The notes: generated by a model from the sequence alone, not told the origin. A stretch of 10,253 nt of DNA from an uncultured Veillonella sp. (GCF_934230905.1 NZ_CAKQFJ010000044.1:1-10253), one strand, 5' to 3'. Positions 1 to 7,742 are shown, counted from the stretch's first letter. Program-made: numbers and translations.

Positions 1-3000
1 GTTACAGTTAATGGATTATTAGCATCTGTTGTATCTGTACTAACCGTTACAGCAGCAACTGCAGATTTTTTAACCTCTGCTTCAGAGACTGTAAGATTTA
101 CATTTTTGCCATTTACGTCAGTAGAGATATATTTGCCATCGCCTTTAATACCAAATGTATCATCTTTAAGATTTACAGATCCCGTATTAGTCGCTACATC
201 ACCAACAAACTTCAATGTAGTAGCCCCAGTGGCAGCTTTCAATTGTTCTTCAGTAGCCGCACGGCCTTTTGTTGCAAAATCCGCACCAGTCACAGTTGTA
301 TTAGACAAGCCAGTGATATCGTTTACTGTACCATTTACAGTTACACCGCCGATATTAGCAGTTGTACCTGTAATTGTACCTGTAGCACCATTTAATGTTA
401 CAGAGCTTGTACCGCCAGTAGTGAATGTATTGTTCACACCATCAATGATTGAAGAACCAATCGTAGCTTTACCAGCTGTACCATCAATGGTTACAGCATT
501 AGCACCAGAGCCTAATGTTACTTTATCATTGAGTTTTACATCATAAATAATATGACCATCTGCAGCAGTAGTAGATGTAAGCGTTACATTACCTTTTGTT
601 GCATTCGCCGCTTCACCAGTATTAGCTGTAATTTCTGTTTTACTTGCTTTTTTAACAGCATTAATAGCATCAGCTACATTTTTAGCAGTGGCTACACCAT
701 CAGTCGTTGGGCCTGTAATTGTACCATCGGTACCAGCTGTGATAGATGCCGCATTAACAGCAACTTTCACACCCGCTGCCGTAGCAGTTGTGCTCACAAG
801 ACTACCATCACCAGTTACGGCAAAGGATACGTCCCCATCTTTAAGGTATTTATTACCTGTGCTACCAGTATCACCCGTAAGGCCAATGCCCTTAGTAGTA
901 GCATTAACAGTATTGGCATCCAAGCCAACCGTAATCGTTTGATTATTAACAGTCGCTGTTACGCCATTCGCACCAGCTACATTCAATTTTTGGTTTTTAA
1001 GGTCCACAGTGCCATTGTTTGTACCATCAGTAATATTAAGGTTTTGAGACAAATTAGCTACAGCTTGTTTTACATCACCAATGTTGGCTGCATTAGTATC
1101 TGTCGTGCCACCACTAGCAACATTAGTAATAACCTTACCACCAGCATTGATACCATTTGTTTTATCAATAGATAAACCACCAACGGTTACTGTATCCGTT
1201 GTAATCCCTGTGCCAGTAATAGCAGTTGTACCATTTGTTAAACCATTTGTATTAATAACTGTATTGCCTGCAGTTACGGAATCAACAGTTATATTCTTAG
1301 CCGTTCCAATGGTGAAAGTCTTACCAGTTTGGGTAATTTCAATATTATCACCATTGTTGAAGGCAATAGTATCGCCACCTTTTACCTCTTCTTCAGCATG
1401 CGTATTCGCTTTCACCTTGAAAGAAGAAGCAGCCTTAGCAGTATCCTTAATAGCTTGTTCATTAACTGTCAAGGTTATATCATTACCAGATGCAGCCGTA
1501 GAGATAAACTTGTTATCCCCTTTGATATTGAAAGATACATTACCATCTTTTAAGGACTTAGCAGTCGTAGATGCACCTTTATCATCGGCTAACGCAATCG
1601 TATGAGCGATGTTGGTTGTATTCGTAGCAATATCTTGTGTATTTTTTGTAATCTTATTCCCTAATACAGTATTTGTATTATTAATAGCATCTGCCACATT
1701 TTTAGCAGTTGTTAAACCATCATTACCGGTTACAGAAGCCTCACCTGTAGAAGCATTGCTGTTAATGGTAGCACGTTTTGTAGAAACTTTTACAGCACTA
1801 CCATCCATTTGAGTGGAAATGTAATCTCCAGTTGCACCACTTACCGCAAAGGATACATTACCGGTACTTAAAGACTGACTAGAACCTGTACCACTATCTG
1901 CATTAAGTGTAATAGTACGACCTACTGCAGTAGCGGAATTAGTAATAGATGTTTGTGTAGCTTTGTTAAGATCAAAAGATACCTTACCATCAGAATCTAC
2001 AGATGACACCGTATTTGTGCCATCCACAAAGTTAAGGCCTTTAGACAAAGACACAGTCTTAGCTGTTGCACCATTGGCTGTATAGGCTAAATTCGTTTTA
2101 TCAGCAAGTTTTGTTGTATCGATACCAATAGCATAGTCTTTAGAGTTAGTACCAGCTGTAGGAGTTACCGTAATAGGATTATCTGCTGTATTAGCCTTGC
2201 TTACAGTAACAGCATTTACAGCTAAATCTTTTACTTTAGCTGTATCAACAGCTACTTGTACACCTGTAGCAGATGCCTTTGTAGTAACTAGATTACCATC
2301 ACCATATACTTTAAAGGTTGCATCGCCGTCTTTTAGATACTTAAGGCCAGTAGAACCAGTATCACCAGTAAGGCCAATGCCTTTAGTTGTAGCATTTACA
2401 GTTGCCTGATCTAAACCGATGACAAGATTACGATTTCCAGTACCGATTAAATCAGTTCTAATTCCATTTGCTCCAGTTATCTTAAGTGTGTCAGATTTTA
2501 GATTAACACTACCCGTTTTAGAGTTAGTATCTAAATTTAATGAAACACTAGATACAGCATTTTGTACATCCGTAATATTAGCAGCATTCGTTCCTACATT
2601 ACCACCACTAGATACATTCGTAATTTGTTGACCACCCGCATCGATACCATTAGTGCCAAATTTAACTGTTTTTGCACCAGCTTTAGCAGTGAGACCATCT
2701 GTAGTAATGGACACATTATTCGCACCAGTAGGAGAACCAATTTGAAGTGTTGTATTATTTAATACATTATTACCGGCAGCAAATGAATTTCCACTAAAAG
2801 TTCTACCTGTTACAGCACCACTGTTACCATCTAGAGTAATTTGATTTGAACCAGTTCCAATAGTTACGGATTTATTAGCTTTTACTGTATCTACTGTAAT
2901 ATCCTTTTTAAGAGATGTCGTAATCTTCTTGCCGTTTCTAGCAACACTAATATTAGTATCACCACTGAAATCTACTGTATCATCTTTTGAAATAATCTCA

Positions 3001-3302
3001 GGTGTTGCTTCCCCATTGGCAGTTAATCGCCACTTATAAGCATTACTTTGAATAGCATTATTAATGGCATTAGCCACATTTTGTGCATCTGCCATACCTT
3101 TATTAGCTGCAGTAGCCGTACCATTCGTTACAGTAATGTTTTGTACTTTTCCAGACACATTAATGGTATTACCAGTTGCACTTGTCGTAATGTAATCATC
3201 ATTACCTTGAATAGTCAATGGATGTGCAGCAAGGTTAACATCACCTGTACCAGTATTCCCTTTGAAAGCTAAATTAACGCTCTTCAATTGAGCCACATTA
3301 AC
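1..3302 (-). repeat. Modular stalk of the giant adhesin, built of repeated cassettes
   Basis: From about residue 1298 to the window edge there are no Hep/Hag repeats. The region is Thr-, Asn-, Gly-, Ala- and Val-rich with recurring modules: a Trp module (YKWRLT, W1388), KSVTIGTGSNQITLDG, connectors of the form QQITNVSSGG and GKVITNVASGG followed by DVQNAV or DVKQAV, GANG-like motifs, TTKGIGLTGDTG, KYLKDGD, and TAKNVADAI. Two cassettes are recognisable, roughly 1680-2940 and 660-1300. The same modules in the same order build the stalk of the neighbouring adhesin. Stalks of this kind hold the heads away from the cell. Confidence 0.85.
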
Positions 3303-6300
3303 AGCATCAGTATCAGCAGTACCGGCTGCAAGCCCCGTAAGTTGACGGCTTTGGCTATCGCTACCAATAGCGACGGCGCCTGTTGTACTAGTAAGTGCAC
3401 GGCCTGCTAATCCTGAATAGGTATCCGTACGTGAAGTATTAGGATTAAAACCATTAATACCACCTACTGTATTAGCCACAGAATAAGAACCTATAGCAAC
3501 GCCATTATAAGCAGTAGCCTGTGAATTAGTACCAATCGCTATGGCATTCTGATTCGTTGAAGACGCACCTTGCCCCAAAGCAATAGCAGAATCAGCACCG
3601 CCTGAGGCCCCTTTACCAATAGCAATAACACTGCTTACCGCTTTACTAGCAGTACCATTAGTAGCACGTGCTTGTGTCCCCAGCATGATGGAATCGGACG
3701 TATACATACTATTAGTCGCTATATTTCCAGCGCCATTACCAATACTCACATTGTTATTACCAACTATTTGGCGCCCTGCACCAGTACCAATCCCCACATT
3801 ACTAGCTCCATTCGACTGCATACCTGCAGCCCAACCAATAGAAACACTATTGGCATTATTACTTGCACCATTATTAGCTTGGTAACCTAAGGATACGACA
3901 TAATTATTATTAGCTTGAGCACCAGGTCCCATCGCTAATGCTGATCCACCATTAGCTTGTGAGTTAACGCCCAAAGCAAGTGAATCTTGCCCGGCTGTAG
4001 AAGCACCTTTACCTAATGCTATAGCATTTTTTGCAGTGGCAGTTGCACTAGGGCCAATAGCCATAGCATCACTCCCCATAGCACCATCATTATTTTTATT
4101 GCCTGCATCAGTAGAATTTACAGAAAAGTATTTTACCTTTGCTGCATTTAATTGAGATACATTAACTGCATCATTATCCTTGACACCATTAGCTACATTT
4201 CCTAATACACGAGGTGTTTGAGTCTGTTGATTTACATTCGTTTCATTAACATTCACTAGAGCTAATGATGTAGGTGTTTGTGCAATTGCATTTGGCACTA
4301 ATGTACCATCATCTTTGACATCTACTGTACGATAATATTTTTCTTGCTTACTTGATCCAGTGCCTGTTACAACTTTTGAAAGTGGTTCTCCTGCTGCATT
4401 TACGTTAACTACAGAACCAGAGCCGCCGTTCATAATGTTGGTAACTTTACGTGCTAAAGAATAAATTTGAGAACCATTAACCGCATCGGTACTTGTTTGA
4501 GAAACCTCACCTGGCGCCACATTTTTAAGCTGACGTTCAAAACCTTTAGAACCAAAGGATACTACGTCCCCAGGGGCAATATTATCGCCACCTGCCCATT
4601 TAACCTCTACGCCATCAATAATTGCATTTACTTGCTTCGTTGCATAATGGTCTGTGTTAGATCCACCACCAATAGCTACTGAGTTATCAAAATTAGCACG
4701 AGCACCTGTACCAATAGCTACAGCATTAGTAACCGGTTTATTATCAACAACCTGGCCTTTATCATTCTTACGAGTCATACTATCCGATGCCGTACCAATG
4801 GCTACGCCTGCATTACCAGCAAGTGCACTCGTACCATAGGCTACACCAGCATGACCTGCTGTCGTACCTTGATATTTTGACAAATCATAGCCTGTTAGAT
4901 TTTTGATAGCAGATTGTAAAGTACCTGTAACTTCGACATTGTTTGTATTAGTATAGGTTACGGGAACCGATCCCGCTTTTCGAGCGTCATCGCCACCAAT
5001 TCCAATAGCAGCGTGCCCCTCAACTTTTACATTACCACCAATAGCAATAGATTGGTCACCTGTAACAACGGCACCTTCATCAGGAAGACTACCACTACCA
5101 ATAGCAATGCCTTGTGTTACATTTGTAGCAACTTTAGAATTCGCACCAATTGCAATAGCTCTACTTGTAGTAGTGAATCCTGAACCAGATTCAGCTTTTG
5201 CATTTCTACCGATAGTAATACTATCATCACTTAAAGATTGAGCATTATTACCAAAAGCAATACCATTTTGGTTTGTAACCGCACTAGAAGGACCAATGGC
5301 TATAGAGTTAGGACCTGTGGCACCGTCATTATTTACATTACTACCAGCACCTGTTACACCTGATTTAATAGATACATAAGAGATCTTGAGATCTTTTGTC
5401 AGATCATTGGCCAATCCACTCGCTACGGAATATAATTGAGCTCCATTAATAGCATCTGTGCTATTTGCAGAAATTTCACCGGCGGCTACATTTTTAATTT
5501 GACGTTCAAAACCTGTTTTACCAACAGATACTTGCATACCAGCTAAATCCGTACCGGAAAGGACACCTTTATTCCAAGAATATGTCTTACCTCCAATAGT
5601 CGTAGAAGATTGAGCCGTCGCAGAAGAAGATGTAGTTGATCCACTACCAAAAGCTACTGCATTCTTTTTGTCAGCAACTGCATCTTTACCAATGGCAATT
5701 GCACTTTCAGCAGAGGCAGTCACATCTCGGCCCATGGCAATACTATAAGATCCTGTTGCTGATGTTCCCTTTGTTCCATATGTGCCTATCGCTAAAGATG
5801 ATGTACTCTTAGTTGTTGCACTGCGCCCTATAGCAACACTGTTATCACCATCAGCCGTAACATCATTACCAATAGCAGTATCATTTGTCCCCTTACTATT
5901 AGCATTAGCCCCCATGGCAACCGATTGGTTACCTAAAGCATTAGAATCCCTACCAATAACAACCGCATTATTATTAGTGGCATTATTTCCCTTACCAACA
6001 GCAATAGAACCTTCATTCTTAGCTTGGTTAGTGCTACCAATAGAAACAGAATTATTTCCAGAAGCGGTGTTACTATAACCAACAGCAACTGCATTTTGAC
6101 CATCTGCAGTTGTGGAATGCCCCAATGCGGTAGAGTTTTCCCCATTAGCCTTTACTGTATTACCGTAAGCAACAGAGTTTTTACCTATTGCATTACTTGA
6201 CTGACCAACAACCACCCCACCATTACGACTTATTACAGATTTACCCATAGCAGTACCACCACCACTATCGGATACAGCATAATTACCAATAGCTATACCT

Positions 6301-7193
6301 GAGTCCTTTGCATTAGCAACATAACCCATAGCTATAGACTGTTTACCAGTACTTTTAGCACCATAATACAGTTGAACGCCCGAAATACCATTCAATAACT
6401 GCGTAACACTACCACCATTAGCACCAACAGCTTGATTATTTTTATCAGCACCAACACCACCAGTACCAATAGCAATAGAATCTTCATCAGTTGCAAACGC
6501 TTTTGGTCCAATAGCAATAGAACGTACACCATCAGAGGAAGCCTCTAAGCCAATAGAAACTGAAGAATGTTGTTTTGCAACAGACCTAGTACCCATTGTA
6601 ATAGAGTCTTGACCACCAAGAGTCCCCGTAGCAGGTGCAGTTATAGTAGCACTCTTACCCATGGCTATAGAATTAAGCGCTGCTGCCGTTGCTGATGAGC
6701 CTAACGCAACAGTATTCTCTTGACTAGCCTTAGCATTAAATCCAATAGCAGTTGCATATTTAGCAGTAGCTTCTGTTTTATTTGTACCGCCATCAGAACC
6801 ACCACCAAGAGCTATTGCATTTGTTCCATTAGCATTAGAAGAAAGACCTAACGCAACTGCCCCTGCACCATTAGCATTCGCACCAGCACCTACGGCTGTA
6901 GCCGGATTTTCAGGATTTGAAGTCGGAGCTTGGGCAGAACTTGCATAACCAATCGCAACAGACTGATTACTTTTAGATGCTGAACCTGTACCTATAGCAA
7001 CACCTAATATATCCGTCCTACTACCATCAGGCATAGCACCATGTACACTTACAACATTACTAGTCAACGCCAACGTAGCAAGTATACTTGCTACTACAAT
7101 TTTCTTTTTACCTGTTTTGTTCTTTGCCATTTCAGACACTACGATATAGCACTGTTTTGACTTAGACCAAATAACTTTAAAAATCTTATTCAT
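1..7193 (-). CDS. Giant trimeric autotransporter adhesin (YadA/Hia-like), 3' end outside window
   Basis: This is a surface adhesin of the type Vc family, whose members trimerise and form a fibre for attachment or aggregation. I translated the frame from the ATG at 7193 to base 1: it stays open for 2397 codons, so the protein is longer than that and its C-terminal anchor is not visible. Order by residue: extended signal peptide 1-53; Hep/Hag head 1 about 62-517; Ser/Thr-rich linker and connector 518-617 with STDAINGAQLYSVA; head 2 about 618-848; connector 849-1037 with STDAVNGSQIYSLA and DAVNVSQL; head 3 about 1038-1277; HIM motif TADTDAVNVAQL near 1292-1303; then modular stalk from about 1318 to the edge. 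The only Cys is residue 15, inside the signal peptide. The start at 7193 is chosen because it gives the complete extended signal peptide and has AAGGAA 5 bases upstream; Met22 would discard it. The gene lies downstream of a related adhesin but beyond a terminator, so it probably has its own promoter. Target and exact function are unknown. Confidence 0.95.
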   Translation of the reverse strand, partial: MNKIFKVIWSKSKQCYIVVSEMAKNKTGKKKIVVASILATLALTSNVVSVHGAMPDGSRTDILGVAIGTGSASKSNQSVAIGYASSAQAPTSNPENPATAVGAGANANGAGAVALGLSSNANGTNAIALGGGSDGGTNKTEATAKYATAIGFNAKASQENTVALGSSATAAALNSIAMGKSATITAPATGTLGGQDSITMGTRSVAKQHSSVSIGLEASSDGVRSIAIGPKAFATDEDSIAIGTGGVGADKNNQAVGANGGSVTQLLNGISGVQLYYGAKSTGKQSIAMGYVANAKDSGIAIGNYAVSDSGGGTAMGKSVISRNGGVVVGQSSNAIGKNSVAYGNTVKANGENSTALGHSTTADGQNAVAVGYSNTASGNNSVSIGSTNQAKNEGSIAVGKGNNATNNNAVVIGRDSNALGNQSVAMGANANSKGTNDTAIGNDVTADGDNSVAIGRSATTKSTSSLAIGTYGTKGTSATGSYSIAMGRDVTASAESAIAIGKDAVADKKNAVAFGSGSTTSSSATAQSSTTIGGKTYSWNKGVLSGTDLAGMQVSVGKTGFERQIKNVAAGEISANSTDAINGAQLYSVASGLANDLTKDLKISYVSIKSGVTGAGSNVNNDGATGPNSIAIGPSSAVTNQNGIAFGNNAQSLSDDSITIGRNAKAESGSGFTTTSRAIAIGANSKVATNVTQGIAIGSGSLPDEGAVVTGDQSIAIGGNVKVEGHAAIGIGGDDARKAGSVPVTYTNTNNVEVTGTLQSAIKNLTGYDLSKYQGTTAGHAGVAYGTSALAGNAGVAIGTASDSMTRKNDKGQVVDNKPVTNAVAIGTGARANFDNSVAIGGGSNTDHYATKQVNAIIDGVEVKWAGGDNIAPGDVVSFGSKGFERQLKNVAPGEVSQTSTDAVNGSQIYSLARKVTNIMNGGSGSVVNVNAAGEPLSKVVTGTGSSKQEKYYRTVDVKDDGTLVPNAIAQTPTSLALVNVNETNVNQQTQTPRVLGNVANGVKDNDAVNVSQLNAAKVKYFSVNSTDAGNKNNDGAMGSDAMAIGPSATATAKNAIALGKGASTAGQDSLALGVNSQANGGSALAMGPGAQANNNYVVSLGYQANNGASNNANSVSIGWAAGMQSNGASNVGIGTGAGRQIVGNNNVSIGNGAGNIATNSMYTSDSIMLGTQARATNGTASKAVSSVIAIGKGASGGADSAIALGQGASSTNQNAIAIGTNSQATAYNGVAIGSYSVANTVGGINGFNPNTSRTDTYSGLAGRALTSTTGAVAIGSDSQSRQLTGLAAGTADTDAVNVAQLKSVNLAFKGNTGTGDVNLAAHPLTIQGNDDYITTSATGNTINVSGKVQNITVTNGTATAANKGMADAQNVANAINNAIQSNAYKWRLTANGEATPEIISKDDTVDFSGDTNISVARNGKKITTSLKKDITVDTVKANKSVTIGTGSNQITLDGNSGAVTGRTFSGNSFAAGNNVLNNTTLQIGSPTGANNVSITTDGLTAKAGAKTVKFGTNGIDAGGQQITNVSSGGNVGTNAANITDVQNAVSSVSLNLDTNSKTGSVNLKSDTLKITGANGIRTDLIGTGNRNLVIGLDQATVNATTKGIGLTGDTGSTGLKYLKDGDATFKVYGDGNLVTTKASATGVQVAVDTAKVKDLAVNAVTVSKANTADNPITVTPTAGTNSKDYAIGIDTTKLADKTNLAYTANGATAKTVSLSKGLNFVDGTNTVSSVDSDGKVSFDLNKATQTSITNSATAVGRTITLNADSGTGSSQSLSTGNVSFAVSGATGDYISTQMDGSAVKVSTKRATINSNASTGEASVTGNDGLTTAKNVADAINNTNTVLGNKITKNTQDIATNTTNIAHTIALADDKGASTTAKSLKDGNVSFNIKGDNKFISTAASGNDITLTVNEQAIKDTAKAASSFKVKANTHAEEEVKGGDTIAFNNGDNIEITQTGKTFTIGTAKNITVDSVTAGNTVINTNGLTNGTTAITGTGITTDTVTVGGLSIDKTNGINAGGKVITNVASGGTTDTNAANIGDVKQAVANLSQNLNITDGTNNGTVDLKNQKLNVAGANGVTATVNNQTITVGLDANTVNATTKGIGLTGDTGSTGNKYLKDGDVSFAVTGDGSLVSTTATAAGVKVAVNAASITAGTDGTITGPTTDGVATAKNVADAINAVKKASKTEITANTGEAANATKGNVTLTSTTAADGHIIYDVKLNDKVTLGSGANAVTIDGTAGKATIGSSIIDGVNNTFTTGGTSSVTLNGATGTITGTTANIGGVTVNGTVNDITGLSNTTVTGADFATKGRAATEEQLKAATGATTLKFVGDVATNTGSVNLKDDTFGIKGDGKYISTDVNGKNVNLTVSEAEVKKSAVAAVTVSTDTTDANNPLTV
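789..1061 (-). repeat. Stalk cassette shared with the neighbouring adhesin (copy in giant adhesin)
   Basis: These 91 codons align without gaps to 9660-9932 in the other gene, with 84 of 91 residues identical by my count. The block covers SQNLNITDG, the GANG module, TVNNQTITVGLD, TTKGIGLTGDTG and YLKDGDVSFAVTGD. Base identity is lower (49 of 60 in 841-900), with changes mostly at silent sites. Confidence 0.85.
3363..4082 (-). repeat. Hep/Hag head block 3
   Basis: Residues about 1038-1277 again show the beta-roll repeat (AMAIGPSA, SLALGVNS, ALAMGPGA, VIAIGKGA, AIALGQGA, GVAIGSY, AVAIGSD), with many Asn- and Gly-rich turns. It ends at SDSQSRQLTGLAAG followed by TADTDAVNVAQL, the standard head-to-stalk transition. 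Confidence 0.85.
4083..4649 (-). other. Long connector between heads 2 and 3, with HIM motifs and an unassigned insert
   Basis: Residues 849-1037 hold a Trp segment (VEVKWAGG, W866), FERQLKNVAPGE, the HIM-type motif STDAVNGSQIYSLA, an insert of about 80 residues I cannot assign (918 to about 1000, with KYYRTVDVKDDGTL), then a second HIM-like motif (GVKDNDAVNVSQLNA) and KYFSVNST leading into head 3. The pairing of two HIM motifs around an insert suggests a complete small module between the heads. Confidence 0.7.
4650..5342 (-). repeat. Hep/Hag head block 2
   Basis: Residues about 618-848 resume the beta-roll periodicity (SIAIGPSS, GIAFGNNA, SITIGRNA, AIAIGANS, AVAIGTGA). The block is less regular than head 1: it contains a non-repeat stretch around residues 719-757 with PVTYTNTNNVEVTG and a short helical-looking piece (TLQSAIKNLTGYDLSKYQ), which may form a loop on the side of the roll. 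Confidence 0.8.
5343..5642 (-). other. Linker and HIM/neck connector between heads 1 and 2
   Basis: Residues 518-617 start with a Ser/Thr-rich low-complexity linker (TTSSSATAQSSTT) that ends the first head. A Trp-containing segment (YSWNKG, W540) and FERQIKNVAAGE follow, then the HIM-type motif STDAINGAQLYSVA. In this family such necks convert the wide beta-roll into a narrower coiled stalk and back again. The second connector has a parallel FERQLKNVAPGE motif, showing that the unit was duplicated within the gene. Confidence 0.8.
5643..7010 (-). repeat. Hep/Hag head block 1 (YadA-like left-handed beta-roll repeats)
   Basis: Residues about 62-517 consist of repeats of roughly 14 residues with the core (S/A)(V/I)AIG or ALG followed by A.A....S/N, for example SVAIGYA, AVALGLS, SIAMGYV and SVAIGRD. 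These coils stack into the trimeric beta-roll head that usually carries binding activity. One repeat is broken by an insertion near residues 258-277 (see 6363-6422). The plus-strand DNA looks repetitive (ccaatagcaa and similar) because of this protein periodicity. Confidence 0.9.
7035..7193 (-). other. Extended signal peptide (ESPR) of the giant adhesin
   Basis: Residues 1-53 begin MNKIFKVIWSKSKQCYIVVS, followed by EMAKNKTGKKK, the typical extended signal peptide region of type V secreted proteins (N-K-I-F/Y-K-V-I-W-S, then C/Y-V-V-S-E). A hydrophobic core (IVVASILATLALTSNVV) and a probable signal peptidase I site near VHGA follow at residues 50-53. In known cases the extension slows Sec export of large autotransporters. 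The exact cleavage residue is an estimate. Confidence 0.9.
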
Positions 7194-7198
7194 GTATG

Positions 7199-7204
7199 TT
7201 CCTT
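7199..7204 (-). promoter_or_regulatory. Ribosome binding site of the giant adhesin
   Basis: The minus strand reads AAGGAA, then CATAC, then ATG at 7193. The 5-base spacing and the match to the anti-Shine-Dalgarno sequence support initiation at 7193 rather than at Met22 (7130). Confidence 0.8.
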
Positions 7205-7352
7205 TTTATAACTAACTCTCAAAACCATATCTTATATAAATTATTTTTAGTCTATGCATTATCATTATGTCATAAAATATACACATTATATTTCAGACTT
7301 TATTTCATAATTTTATCATATTTTACAGCTTATCCACAATAAAACCCCATGC

Positions 7353-7358
7353 ATTATA
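7353..7358 (-). promoter_or_regulatory. Candidate -10 element for the giant adhesin (weak)
   Basis: The minus strand reads TATAAT, identical to the sigma-70 -10 consensus, about 160 bases before the start codon. The expected -35 position holds only TAAGGT-like sequence, a poor match. In DNA this rich in A and T such hexamers arise by chance, so this is only a candidate; the TATAAT at 7285-7290 is an alternative. Confidence 0.25.
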
Positions 7359-7648
7359 CGAATATTTAATTGCTAACCTTACATTCTTAAAGATAGTCAA
7401 AAAGTAGATTTCTGCTACTTCTTCTATAGTTATCAATGTATATTTAATACATTTTAAATAAATATTTATAAATAATTATACAAATAGATTTATATCGATA
7501 TTCCAATATGATATATCTCTTTATTTTTTGTATGTGTATTTTTTATCTCATATTTATCAATTAATAGATAATTTCATCTTTACAACATTTTCCTATCATA
7601 ATTTTATAATTAAGATAAGCTTTTAATAGATTAGATATTTCACAACGC

Positions 7649-7681
7649 AAAAAGCCACCACTCATTAAGAGTGGTGGCTTT
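7649..7681 (-). terminator. Intrinsic terminator of the upstream adhesin gene
   Basis: A perfect 13-base-pair inverted repeat (aaagccaccactc, 5-base loop, gagtggtggcttt) spans 7651-7681. Read on the minus strand, the stem runs straight into a TTTTT tract. It lies about 60 bases after the stop codon at 7743 and in the right orientation, so it should separate transcription of the two adhesin genes. Confidence 0.9.
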
Positions 7682-7742
7682 CACCATATACATATTCATA
7701 CATAAAAATATACAAATATATGGATTGTATATGCATCTCAAT

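Larger units (their letters stand above)
7194..7648 (-). other. AT-rich intergenic region and probable leader/promoter of the giant adhesin
   Basis: About 455 bases without a credible gene on either strand, much more AT-rich than the flanking coding DNA. It must hold the promoter of the giant adhesin because the upstream gene is terminated. A perfect TATAAT occurs on the minus strand at 7353-7358 and another at 7285-7290, but neither has a convincing TTGACA 16-18 bases upstream, so no promoter is assigned firmly. A perfect DnaA-box-like 9-mer lies at 7330-7338 and a small hairpin at 7402-7420. Confidence 0.6.

Noticed and set aside
106..2631. Many open frames on the plus strand (for example 106-546, 552-1175, 1081-1605, 2197-2409)
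   Set aside because: They are antisense to the continuous adhesin frame. Their Val/Pro/Ala/Leu/Thr-rich translations come from reversed Gly, Ala, Thr and Asn codons, and they have no plausible domains or ribosome binding sites.
5933..6145. A 70-codon minus-strand open frame
   Set aside because: It lies out of frame inside head 1 of the giant adhesin. Its Leu/Ile/Val-rich product is a shadow of the Hep/Hag repeat codons.
3363..7010. CRISPR-like or microsatellite array suggested by recurring ccaatagcaa/accattagc words
   Set aside because: The spacing follows protein repeats of about 14 residues in a single open frame, with degenerate third positions and no constant repeat or spacer pattern.
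7330..7338. Replication origin in the intergenic region
   Set aside because: There is only one DnaA box, with no cluster of boxes and no dnaA or dnaN nearby.
7492..7501. Palindrome atatcgatat as an operator
   Set aside because: Ten-base AT palindromes are expected by chance in such AT-rich DNA, and there is no second copy or nearby regulator gene.
7194..7742. The two adhesins as one gene split by a mutation or insertion
   Set aside because: The upstream gene has a complete anchor, stop codon and terminator, and the downstream gene has its own ribosome binding site and full extended signal peptide. They are two genes.
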